Positions 7,888 through 15,924 of a DNA stretch of 64,000 bases are shown piece after piece. How positions within the stretch are numbered: the stretch's first letter is position 1; each line of letters begins with the position of its first letter. This DNA is from Tautonia marina (GTDB lineage Bacteria; Planctomycetota; Planctomycetia; Isosphaerales; Isosphaeraceae). Under the pieces are notes generated by a model, which was not told the origin of the DNA, searched no databases, and was given only the letters and a program-made list of their open reading frames with translations. Location: the NCBI RefSeq assembly GCF_009177065.1, contig NZ_WEZF01000013.1, forward strand, positions 140,526-204,525, in the 5' to 3' direction. A program made the position numbers and the translations under genes.

Positions 7888-10317
7888 TCAGCCGGCCGGC
7901 TCGATGATCTCGACGGCCTGGTCCATCGGCACGTCTTGAACAATCTGGTCGGCAGCATCGAGCGCCGGCCACCGGATCGTGACGGACTCGATCCCCGAGG
8001 CGTGGCCGAGGCCGATCGTCTGGCTCAGGGCGTTGCCGCCGAAGCTGGTTCCGCCGGAAACGAGACGGTGCAGCCACCGGGTCGAGCCGTCGGGGTCGCG
8101 CAGGGTGATCGTGATGCGTGCACCGAGGGCCGAGCGGTTCGATCGGGTGCCGATCAGCGTGAGCGTCAGCCAGTGATGGTCGTGTCCGGGGTTCTGGAAG
8201 AGGGCGTTGTAGGAGCGGTCTCCCGGCACTGCGCCACCGAGTTGGACAAAGAGATCGGCGGCACCGTCGTCATTGAAATCGGCGATCGACACCCCATGCC
8301 CTTTTTGCAAGTGGCCGGTGCCGCTGGAGGCGGTTGCGTCAACAAACCGGCGGCCGGCATCGTTGCGCAGGAGGACGTTGGGCATCAGGTACGAATAGCC
8401 GGGGCGTCCGGTGGCGAGGTAAAGGTCGATCCAGCCATCGCCGTCGAGATCTCCGAAATTCGATCCCATCGGCAGGAAGACGCGACCAAGACCCATCGCG
8501 GGGGCGACATTGGTGAACGTGCCGTCGCCCAGGTTTCGATAGAGCCGGAGTGACGGGGGACCGCTCTGCTCCGCCAGAAACAGGTCGTAGGGACCGGGAT
8601 TGTGAACCGATCGCTCCTGAGAGGTCGCCGGACCCTCGACCTGATCGAGCACGAAGCCGAGCAGATCGGCTGAGTAGTCGGTGACGAACAGATCGAGCCG
8701 GCCGTCGTTGTCGCAATCGAACCAGCCGCACGAGAAGCTGTCGATTGGCCCGAGCACACCAGCCTGGGGGGCGATGTCCTCGAAGGTTCCGTCGCCGAGG
8801 TTCCGGTAGAGCCGGTTCGGGGCGGCCATGTTGGACACGTAGAGATCAGGCCATCCGTCGTTGTCGACGTCTCCCCAGCTCGCCCCCTTGGCGTATCGAG
8901 CGTTGGCAACGCCGGCCTCGGCGGTGACATCGGTGAACGAGCCATCGCCGCGATTGCGGTAGAGCCGGCAGAGGCGCTGATGGTCGTCGCCGCGAAGGGC
9001 GTCGGGATCGAGGAATAACCGGGAGGCGTCGAGATCGCCGCCGCGTGCTTCGCCGCAGACGAACAGATCGAGGTGCCCATCGCGGTCGAAGTCTCCCCAC
9101 GCGGCCGATTGACTGGCGATCGGTTGGGTGAGGCCGGCCCGAGCGGTCACGTCTTCGAACCGCTCGCCGCCGAGGTTGCGGAGCAAGGTCATCGGCGCCG
9201 GATTTTCCCAGCCTCCTCGCACGAGCAAAACATCAAGATGCCCGTCGTTGTCGAAATCGGCATGCGCACAATTGACCGCAAGCACATGCGAATCGAGCCC
9301 GAACCGAGACGAGGCATCGGAGAAGGTGCCGTCTCCGTTGTTCAGGAACAGGCGGGGTCCAAGATCGGTTTCGTAGCTCGTCCAGAACAGGTCGGGCAGG
9401 CCGTCTCGGTCGAAGTCGTCGAAAACGCTGCCGCCGGCCATGTCCGGTCCAGCCGAGAGCAACCCGGCGGCCTCGGAGACATTCGAGAACCGGGAAAGCG
9501 TTCGGTCGTCGTCTCGGCTCGGAAGGGGCAAGACGCGGGCCGACTCACCCGCCGAGGTTCGGCCGAGCAGGTCGAGGGCCAGTTGCAAGCCCCAGTGCAT
9601 CGCCAGGTCATCCGGCCGCTGGCGAAGGTACTCCGAAAGCCGATCGGCCGCCTCGCTTGCCCCGTCGGGCAGAATGTGAACGGCCCCCGGCGCGATCGGC
9701 CAGAGGCAGGTCGAGGGGCCGACGCAGCCGATGCAGTTCTCCGTCTCTCCTCGACGCAGGGCCGCCACCCCTCGAAGGGCCAGGAGGTTCTGCCTCAAGC
9801 CGACGGGCACGAGCGGATTGTCGGCCGACCTTGCAGCGCGATCGAGCCATGCCTCGGCCTCATCGAAGGCTCCTTCGTAGAGGAACAGAACCGCGATGTC
9901 GCGTTCGATCGTCGCGCGCAGTTGCGGAGCGTCGAGACTCTGCGGATCGATCGCCGCGCGTTGCTCCTGAAGCGCCGCAATCCCCCGGCGGTTCCTCCCC
10001 CGGATCGACGCCACCACCTGCTCCAGGTTACCCCGATCCGCCACCGGTCCGCTGAACCGGGTCGCGAGGGTAAAGCCGCTCTCGTCGATCGGCTCCGTCC
10101 CGTAGGGAGGGATGGTCAGATACCGTTCGGCCGCCGAAAGTGCCGGAGCATTGGCCCCGCCTCTGGAGACGGCAGGGCTGGGATCGGGAACCGGAACGTC
10201 GACCGGCACGGGGTCTCGTGAACATCCAGAGGACGGAACCAGGGTCAGGCCCGTCAGCACAATCGGGATCGAGAACGAGCCGACCCCGAGTGATTTCCGA
10301 AAGAGTGTGGTCGACAC
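7888..10317 (-). CDS. FG-GAP repeat / ASPIC-UnbV domain exported protein
   Basis: An 809-residue protein of the CRTAC1/ASPIC-UnbV family. A hydrophobic leader ends in SSGC, so a lipoprotein is likely although the lipobox is imperfect. The N-terminal helical region contains ENCIGCVGPSTC, a conserved Cys cluster in this family. Seven DxDxDG-type metal loops follow (DFDRDGLPD, DFDNDGHLD, DFDRDGHLD, DVDNDGWPD, DCDNDGRLD, DLDGDGWID, DFNDDGAAD), indicating a calcium-binding FG-GAP propeller. A C-terminal ASPIC/UnbV domain covers residues about 700-805. The start is GTG with GGGAG 8 nt upstream. The role is unknown, probably at the cell surface. It begins 64 bp after the ilvN stop and interrupts the ilv genes. 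Confidence 0.88.
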   Translation of the reverse strand: MSTTLFRKSLGVGSFSIPIVLTGLTLVPSSGCSRDPVPVDVPVPDPSPAVSRGGANAPALSAAERYLTIPPYGTEPIDESGFTLATRFSGPVADRGNLEQVVASIRGRNRRGIAALQEQRAAIDPQSLDAPQLRATIERDIAVLFLYEGAFDEAEAWLDRAARSADNPLVPVGLRQNLLALRGVAALRRGETENCIGCVGPSTCLWPIAPGAVHILPDGASEAADRLSEYLRQRPDDLAMHWGLQLALDLLGRTSAGESARVLPLPSRDDDRTLSRFSNVSEAAGLLSAGPDMAGGSVFDDFDRDGLPDLFWTSYETDLGPRLFLNNGDGTFSDASSRFGLDSHVLAVNCAHADFDNDGHLDVLLVRGGWENPAPMTLLRNLGGERFEDVTARAGLTQPIASQSAAWGDFDRDGHLDLFVCGEARGGDLDASRLFLDPDALRGDDHQRLCRLYRNRGDGSFTDVTAEAGVANARYAKGASWGDVDNDGWPDLYVSNMAAPNRLYRNLGDGTFEDIAPQAGVLGPIDSFSCGWFDCDNDGRLDLFVTDYSADLLGFVLDQVEGPATSQERSVHNPGPYDLFLAEQSGPPSLRLYRNLGDGTFTNVAPAMGLGRVFLPMGSNFGDLDGDGWIDLYLATGRPGYSYLMPNVLLRNDAGRRFVDATASSGTGHLQKGHGVSIADFNDDGAADLFVQLGGAVPGDRSYNALFQNPGHDHHWLTLTLIGTRSNRSALGARITITLRDPDGSTRWLHRLVSGGTSFGGNALSQTIGLGHASGIESVTIRWPALDAADQIVQDVPMDQAVEIIEPAG

Positions 10318-10381
10318 GGCGCATCTCCCATCTCCAGAATCTCCTCGGGAACGGACTCAGCGGACTCGGGCTCGGCAAGGC

Positions 10382-10975
10382 TCAGAGCTGCGAGTGACCG
10401 ACGACTTCTTCGGGCTCGTCGTCCGCATCGACCACCTCGCCGGGGGCGGTGCGCACGGGACGGCTGGAGCGGACCAGGGCAATACGGCCGGTCCGGGCCA
10501 GTTCCCGGATGCCGTAGGGGCGCATCAGCTCGATAAACGCCTCGACCTTCGACTCCTGGCCACTGACTTCGATGATCAGGTGCTCGGGGCTGACATCGAC
10601 GATCCGGCCTCGGAAGTCCTGCACCAGGCCGCGCAGCTCGGCCCGACGCTCGGGAGAGGCATCGACCTTAATGAGCATCAGGTCGCGCTCGACGAACGCC
10701 TCTCGGGAAATGTCGATGACCTTGACAACCGTGACGATCTTCTCCAGCTGCTTGCGAACCTGCTCCAGCTGGCTATCGTCGCCGATGACGACGAAGGTGA
10801 TCCGGGAAAGGTTCGGGTCCTCGGTCTCTCCCACGGCCAGGCTGTCGATGTTGTAGCCTCGCGAGGCGAGCATGCCGGAAATGTGGGACAGGACTCCCGG
10901 CTGATTCTGCACCAAGGCGCTGAGCACGTGGCGATGGCGGTGGCGGTCGCGGGCCGGGCGGTTCGTCTCGGACAT
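10382..10975 (-). CDS. ilvN: Acetolactate synthase small (regulatory) subunit
   Basis: A 197-residue regulatory subunit of acetohydroxyacid synthase, the first common enzyme of branched-chain amino acid synthesis. An N-terminal ACT domain (LVQNQPGVLSHISGMLASRG with the NIDSLAVG continuation) is followed by a second ACT-like half (LMLIKVDASPERR). It binds valine and activates the catalytic IlvB/IlvG subunit, which is not in this window. AGAGGA lies 6 nt upstream of the ATG. The C-terminal tail is acidic. The name ilvH would be equally valid. Confidence 0.96.
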   Translation of the reverse strand: MSETNRPARDRHRHRHVLSALVQNQPGVLSHISGMLASRGYNIDSLAVGETEDPNLSRITFVVIGDDSQLEQVRKQLEKIVTVVKVIDISREAFVERDLMLIKVDASPERRAELRGLVQDFRGRIVDVSPEHLIIEVSGQESKVEAFIELMRPYGIRELARTGRIALVRSSRPVRTAPGEVVDADDEPEEVVGHSQL

Positions 10976-11518
10976 CGATTCCTCTTCGAATAAGTCGGGT
11001 GCGGTCGGTCCCGCGCAGGACGGCGATCCGGCCGGGAGGCCACAGCCCTCTCGGCTCGCCGAGTCGCCGGCCTCGGGCCGTCATCGCGGTTGATGGCTCG
11101 ATTGAATGACCAGTCTACGGGGCCGCTTCCCGGCCTCGCAAGGCCGAGCGTCGCGCCCCCACCTCTCGACACCCCGGGACCGCTCGCGGTTCGTCCCGAT
11201 CGAAGGCGCCGGGCCGCCTCCGTCCCGCGATCGCCCGGCAGGCTCGCAATCTGAAGGCAGGACGCGACAAGGCCCGGGGCTCAGGCCTGTTTCAGGCGCC
11301 AAAACCCCGATCACACGCCTCCGACACCCCCTCTCGCAACGAACGGAGCAGGGCCGAAAAATTCCAGAAATAAAATTTTATCCCATTTCATTTCGAAGAC
11401 TTACGAAAAACACGACTTGGAAGAAACGGCCCGCCAGACGGTTGAGTGGGTAGGAGTCCCGGGACGATGAACCACGCGGTTCAGCCCAGGGCTCCCCACG
11501 GAACGGAGCCCATTTCCG
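10976..11518. other. Divergent intergenic region, ilvN and repeat-protein gene
   Basis: A 543-bp gene-less stretch. The left part is GC-rich without convincing codons. From about 11346 an AT-rich block (AAATAAAATTTTATCCC) breaks the otherwise very high GC content; it is the best place for a promoter of the gene at 11519. A leader for ilvN may lie at the left end. I see no attenuator-type run of Val, Leu or Ile codons. Confidence 0.4.
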
Positions 11519-11830
11519 ATGATTCTCCCGACTCTGAACACGACCCTTCGGGTCCTGGCGTTGGCGACGGTTGTTGCCTTCATGGCCCCCAGCCCGGCCC
11601 AGGCCGGAGGGTTCGCGAGCCAGGTTGCCAAGAAGGTTGAGAAGAATGCCCGCAAGAGCATTGCGGCGGGCGAGAAGCGCTTCCGCAAGGGGGCTGCCAA
11701 GGCCGAGACCCGGGTCCGGAAAGGCGCGGCCAAGGCCGAGACCCGGGTCCGGAAAGGTGCGGCCAAGGCCGAGAAGCGTCTTCGGAAGGCATGGGAGGGC
11801 AAGCTTCGCCGCCCTATTTGCCGTTTCTAA
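11519..11830 (+). CDS. Small exported basic protein with 11-residue tandem repeats
   Basis: A 103-residue protein with a good signal peptide (hydrophobic core, AQAG cleavage site near residue 29) and a mature part that is about one-third Lys or Arg. It consists mostly of repeats of AKAETRVRKGA. The repeat is nearly exact at DNA level: 33-bp units at 11696, 11729 and 11762, with a more diverged copy before them. An 11-residue period is typical of right-handed coiled coils and amphipathic helices. Highly basic helices of this sort can bind DNA, RNA or anionic polymers, but no family is recognised. GGAACGGAG precedes the start. Confidence 0.6.
   Translation: MILPTLNTTLRVLALATVVAFMAPSPAQAGGFASQVAKKVEKNARKSIAAGEKRFRKGAAKAETRVRKGAAKAETRVRKGAAKAEKRLRKAWEGKLRRPICRF
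11696..11794 (+). repeat. 33-bp tandem repeat inside the coding sequence
   Basis: Three consecutive 33-bp units starting GCCAAGGCCGAGA. The first two differ at one base; the third diverges in its second half. The unit encodes 11 residues in frame, so copy-number change would keep the frame open. Confidence 0.85.
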
Positions 11831-12058
11831 GTTTCGATCGGCCCACGCCGCCGCCGTGGCGACGGTGATGGGCCGGGAGTCGATGGAGAGGCCTGCGGGC
11901 CTCTCCATCGGCCGTCCGCAACGGACGCGAGACACCGCGGCCCGGGCATTCCATCGCCAACCGGCTGAATCCCCCCACGAGGCCGCCCCGGACACCACGA
12001 AGCATTCGCTCGATCCCGAACCCGACCGCACCCGGATCTTAACACGAAAGGACGATCG

Positions 12059-12538
12059 ATGATCATTTCGTTCCCGAATGTGCCCGCCCAGGTGATGGTG
12101 ATCGCCTCGCTGCTCACGGGAGCAGTGGCCGCGCCGCCGAGCGACCTCCGCTTCGACCCCGACGCCCGAGATGTCGAGGTGCTGATCGCGATCCACGACC
12201 TGCATGATCGCGCCGACGACGGGGCGACACTGCTCGCGTGGTCGGTGCTGCATGAGTTCCTCACCGCCCTCCCGAAGGCGAGGGCGCCGGGAGAGGCGGT
12301 TTCGGAAGAAACCATCGCCACGCTGACGCAGAAGACGATCGAGATCGGCGAGGACGACTGGAATTCCCTCGACGAGAAGGTCGGCGCGATCACGAACCTC
12401 AAGCGGGCCTCGCTGCTGAAGGCGGCCTCGCTGTGCCATGAACGGTACACGAAGCACCGGAAATCGGCAGATGCGAGGCGATTCTGGGGAGGGCTCAAGG
12501 AGCGGTACGAGCAGATGGCGAATCGACTCCCCAGGTAA
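12059..12538 (+). CDS. Hypothetical protein, possibly exported
   Basis: A 159-residue protein that I do not recognise. The N-terminus (VMVIASLLTGAVAAPP) could be a weak signal peptide ending at residue 25. The remainder is a soluble, mostly helical protein with a high Glu, Lys and Arg content and no obvious catalytic motif. The ATG at 12059 is preceded by AAAGGA at good spacing. It is the first of three genes in the same direction (12059, 12837 and 13828) that together form an orphan cluster. Confidence 0.6.
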   Translation: MIISFPNVPAQVMVIASLLTGAVAAPPSDLRFDPDARDVEVLIAIHDLHDRADDGATLLAWSVLHEFLTALPKARAPGEAVSEETIATLTQKTIEIGEDDWNSLDEKVGAITNLKRASLLKAASLCHERYTKHRKSADARRFWGGLKERYEQMANRLPR

Positions 12539-12836
12539 GCCCTCCGAGCCCCGACCGGCCGTCCACGCGCCGTGATCCGGGGTATGGCAATCTCGGGCGA
12601 GTGGTCGCCCAACGACGCGGGGTCCGGGACGCTCGGACCTCGCCAACCTTGGCAGGTGTGGGGTCCCCGGGAAGGTTCAGGAAACCGAACGTGCCCGGGG
12701 ACTCGACAACTCAGCTCGCCCGTGCAATCAGCCCCGGATAGGCGCTCCAGGGGATTCGAGCCTGGACATACGATTCCGCTTCAGGATAAACATACACTTG
12801 GCGCATTCGCGCCGATTCGAACCGAGGAAACTGCAC

Positions 12837-13763
12837 ATGAACCACTGGCCATGCGAATGCGGCGGTAGGTTTTCCTTCGACCCTCCCATGGTCCACGGCA
12901 AGACGGCCTTCTGCAAGAAATGCAGACGCGTCTACGAACTCCAGGAGATCGCCGACGATCTGATCCGCGTCCAGCAGCTCTACTGGGACCCCGGCCGGGA
13001 TCCGAGCCGGAAGGAGGCCGCGAAGGGGGACACGAAGGGCGGGGGCCCGGTGCCCGGCTCTCCCCCGTCCACCGGCAGCCCTCGCCTCCGCCGGTTCGCG
13101 GGGCTGGCCGCGTTCGGGATCGTCGTCGCGGCCTTGATGCTCGGCTTCGGCCGGAACGCCCCGGCCCCCTTCGTGCTCGAGAACGAGTTCGGCGACGAGG
13201 TCGAGATGCTCGCCGAGGGCCGGGATGTCTATGTCTTCACCATCGCGAGCTGGTGCGGCGGGAGCCGGTTGTTCGTCGAGACCGTCCTGCTGCCCGTCTC
13301 TCGGGAGATCGGGTCCGGCGCGGATCGCCCGCTGATCTGCCTCGTCTTCAGCGATGACGAATGGCCCAGTGCCGAGCGTTTCTTGTCGACCCAGGAACAG
13401 GTCGACCGGGCGAGGGCGTCGGCCAGGTCCGTCGATCCCGGCCTGGGCGAACGGTTCTACGACCCGAGGTGGGTCGTCGAGCACGTCGTCAACAGCGACA
13501 TGCTCCTCTGCCGATTCAAGACCTGGAACGACCAGGACGCACAGCCAGGGGCCTATCCCCTCTTCTACTCGGCGGAAGACGCCTCCTGGAAGGACATCGT
13601 CCACGAGGATATGTTCTACCCCGACATCCAGGAACTCGTCGACCGATACGACCCGGAGGCGCTCGGCCGATTCGCGCGTGAGCTCGCCCGAAAGCAACGC
13701 TCGCAGGAGCTCCGGCTTCGCGAAGAATTCGATCGAGATCCCTTCTTCAATGGGTTCATGTAA
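12837..13763 (+). CDS. Zinc-ribbon, membrane-anchored thioredoxin-like protein
   Basis: A 308-residue protein with three visible parts. An N-terminal zinc-ribbon-like module has Cys6, Cys8, Cys26 and Cys29 (CEC and CKKC). One transmembrane segment spans about residues 88-105 after basic RLRR. The C-terminal domain begins VYVFTIASWCGGSRLFVE, which resembles the thioredoxin strand-active-site element but has CGGS instead of CxxC (Cys140). With the ribbon inside, the second domain would be outside the cytoplasm. GAGGAA precedes the ATG at 12837; an upstream in-frame start would add 13 residues. It lies 64 bp before the sigma-like gene, so the two may be co-transcribed. Fold assignment is inference. 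Confidence 0.6.
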   Translation: MNHWPCECGGRFSFDPPMVHGKTAFCKKCRRVYELQEIADDLIRVQQLYWDPGRDPSRKEAAKGDTKGGGPVPGSPPSTGSPRLRRFAGLAAFGIVVAALMLGFGRNAPAPFVLENEFGDEVEMLAEGRDVYVFTIASWCGGSRLFVETVLLPVSREIGSGADRPLICLVFSDDEWPSAERFLSTQEQVDRARASARSVDPGLGERFYDPRWVVEHVVNSDMLLCRFKTWNDQDAQPGAYPLFYSAEDASWKDIVHEDMFYPDIQELVDRYDPEALGRFARELARKQRSQELRLREEFDRDPFFNGFM

Positions 13764-13827
13764 CTTCAACCGATTTCCTTGCCCACCCGGTCCCGCCCGA
13801 TCCCATTGAGAATTGCGAGGTGCCCCG

Positions 13828-14568
13828 ATGGTTGGAATTCAGTTCAAGCGGCCGGCGCTGGCCCTCTGGATCCTGCTTCTCGTCCCGGTGGCCTCCCCCT
13901 TCCTCGTCTCTGCCGACGATCGGAGGGGATACGACTACGGCGAGCCGGGGCTGGACGACTCCATCCTCGGCAGGCTCGAAGCGTCGTATCCCGGGGACGC
14001 GCAGCTGTTCAAGATCCAGGACCCCGGGCTGTATGCCTCGATCGTCCACCACACGGCCAAGAAATTCCTCAGCACCCGTTACCGCCTCGACGCGGCGACG
14101 ACCGCGGACATCGCCCAGGAGATCGTCACGAAGCATCTCCAGAACGACCTCTCGGAGAAATGTTCGACGCACAAGGAATTGATCACTTACATCAAAGCCG
14201 CCTGTCATTTCGAGAAGATCAATCTCGGCCGGAAACCGAGGCATTCCAGGGAAGTGCCCCTTGATCCCTCATCGATCAACGACTCGATCGCGGGGGAACA
14301 CGCCCAGACGCACGAGAAACGACTCGTCGATAGAGACATCCTGGAAACGCTCATCAGGCTCTCGAAGCTCAACGCGAACGAAAAGAAGGTCGTTCGCCTG
14401 TGTTATCTCAAGGAAATGACAGACAAGGAAGCATCAAAGAAGATCAATTTGAGTGGCGAGCGTGTGCGTCAGATCCGCCACGATGCGCTGCGCAAGCTCG
14501 AGGCAACGGCCCATTCCATGGGGTTGCAGTACGGCGTTGAACCAGAGGAATTGTTCCTGTGCTGGTGA
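13828..14568 (+). CDS. Sigma-70 family-like protein with N-terminal signal or anchor segment
   Basis: A 246-residue protein whose C-terminal half reads as sigma region 4: LNANEKKVVRLCYLKEMTD, then a helix-turn-helix ending in SGERVRQIRHDALRKLEA, the standard -35 recognition signature. The middle (ATTADIAQEIVTKHLQ and the following helix) fits ECF region 2. The N-terminus, however, is KRP followed by ALALWILLLVPVASPFLVSA, a clear hydrophobic export or anchor segment, which is odd for a cytoplasmic transcription factor. GCGAGG lies 7 nt before the ATG at 13828. The only later in-frame start near it, GTG at 13888, has no ribosome site. It could be a membrane-tethered sigma factor or a repurposed fold. 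Confidence 0.7.
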   Translation: MVGIQFKRPALALWILLLVPVASPFLVSADDRRGYDYGEPGLDDSILGRLEASYPGDAQLFKIQDPGLYASIVHHTAKKFLSTRYRLDAATTADIAQEIVTKHLQNDLSEKCSTHKELITYIKAACHFEKINLGRKPRHSREVPLDPSSINDSIAGEHAQTHEKRLVDRDILETLIRLSKLNANEKKVVRLCYLKEMTDKEASKKINLSGERVRQIRHDALRKLEATAHSMGLQYGVEPEELFLCW

Positions 14569-15020
14569 TGCTCGGCAGGCGGCTCAAGGGATGATCACCG
14601 GCCACGAGATCGGATCAATCAAAGGTGATTGGGTGCGGAGTCCCCTCCGGAAACGGCGGCGCGGCCGCCCGCTCCGGGCCGGCCTGGACCCCTTCCCGAA
14701 GGATGCCCGCCGGGCGTAGAATGCTCCGTGCGGCCGCGACGGCTCCCCAACGGTCGGGCCGAGGTGACCCGGAGCGGCCTTCGGAAGCGGGAGGGGAGCC
14801 CCCCCGGCACCGTTGCGGGCCCCGCGGCATCGCACTAAGATAGACCACCCCACACCGGCGCGAATCGAGGCGAAGGGACATCTCCGTGACGGCCGGGAAT
14901 CGACCGCGATCACCCCGTTTCGCGGCCGTCCCGGCACCGGACGCGAGCCTCGTCGCGTCGGAGCGTCCACACCGAGACTGACCCACCCCGTGGCGTCGCG
15001 TGAAGGATGGCTCTGGCATC
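14569..15020. other. Gene-less leader region of the ABC cluster
   Basis: A 452-bp stretch with no ORF I can support; codon use in every frame looks random for this genome. It contains the predicted promoter at 14813-14841 and a weaker TAGAAT box at 14717. Confidence 0.5.
14813..14841 (+). promoter_or_regulatory. Candidate sigma-70-type promoter of the ABC cluster
   Basis: TTGCGG at 14813 and TAAGAT at 14836 are separated by exactly 17 bp, about 180 bp before the ABC ATPase start. It is the best -35/-10 match in the region. No transcript data. Confidence 0.4.
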
Positions 15021-15749
15021 ATGACCACGCCCGTGATGATCGAGGCCCGAGGCCTCACCAAGCAGTTCGGTTCGTTCCTGGCGATCCGCGACGTGAGCTT
15101 CCAGGTTCCGAGCGGACAGGTCGTCGCCTTCCTCGGCCCCAACGGCGCAGGCAAGACGACGACGATGCGGCTCCTGACCGGCTTCATCGCCCCAACGCAC
15201 GGCCAGGCATTCATCGCCGGGATCGACGTGCAGCAGGACCGGATCACAGCCGCCGAGCGGCTCGGCTACCTGCCCGAGAACGGACCGCTTTACCCCGACA
15301 TGACCCCCATGGCGATCCTCGAATTCTTCGGCCGGGCCCGAGGCATGGGCTCGTCGGCCCTGAAGGATCGGATCGAGACGGTCGTCGGGCTTTGTTCCCT
15401 GTCGACGGTCGCCTACAAGCCGATCGCCAAGCTCTCCAAAGGCTACCGCCAGCGCGTCTCGATGGCCCAGGCGATCCTGCACGACCCAGACGTCTTGATC
15501 CTCGACGAGCCGACCTCCGGCCTCGACCCGAACCAGATCAAGGGGGTCCGCCAGTTGATCCGAGACCTCGGCCGATCGAAGACAATCCTCGTCTCGACCC
15601 ACATCCTCCAGGAAGTCGAGCCGGTCGCCGACCGCGTCCTGTTCATCCACGACGGCCGCCTCGTCTTCGACGGCGCTCCAGCCGAAATGCGGGCCGGAGT
15701 GGCCTCGCTGGAGGAGAAGTTCTACCAGCTCACCGCCTCTCCCGCCTGA
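15021..15749 (+). CDS. ABC transporter ATP-binding protein (GldA/NatA type)
   Basis: A 242-residue ABC ATPase. Walker A is GPNGAGKTTT, the signature is LSKGYRQRV, Walker B is VLILDEP with the D-loop SGLD, and the switch His is in STHIL. The subfamily matches the ATPases that serve ABC-2 permeases and gliding-type GldA proteins. It should form a cytoplasmic dimer that powers the GldF-GldG fusion encoded 175 bp downstream. The start is not fully certain: ATG at 15021 has AAGGA rather far upstream, and a GTG at 15000 would add seven residues. Confidence 0.9.
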   Translation: MTTPVMIEARGLTKQFGSFLAIRDVSFQVPSGQVVAFLGPNGAGKTTTMRLLTGFIAPTHGQAFIAGIDVQQDRITAAERLGYLPENGPLYPDMTPMAILEFFGRARGMGSSALKDRIETVVGLCSLSTVAYKPIAKLSKGYRQRVSMAQAILHDPDVLILDEPTSGLDPNQIKGVRQLIRDLGRSKTILVSTHILQEVEPVADRVLFIHDGRLVFDGAPAEMRAGVASLEEKFYQLTASPA

Positions 15750-15924
15750 GCCCGATTCTCAGAGGCCCTCGAAATGGCCAAACCGGCTCGGACTCAACCA
15801 CCAATCGATTCCTGGCAGTGGGGGTGGCAGAGGTCTCGATGAGCCCAGCCACCCCGACGTTGGTCTGAACCAGACAATCCCACGGACACAATCCTGCAAT
15901 CTTGATTCAAAAGGGACCGCAACG

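Noticed and set aside
11831..12058. Possible continuation of the basic repeat protein after 11830
   Set aside because: The frame ends at a stop after PICRF and the following sequence has no repeat units; the next gene has its own ribosome site.
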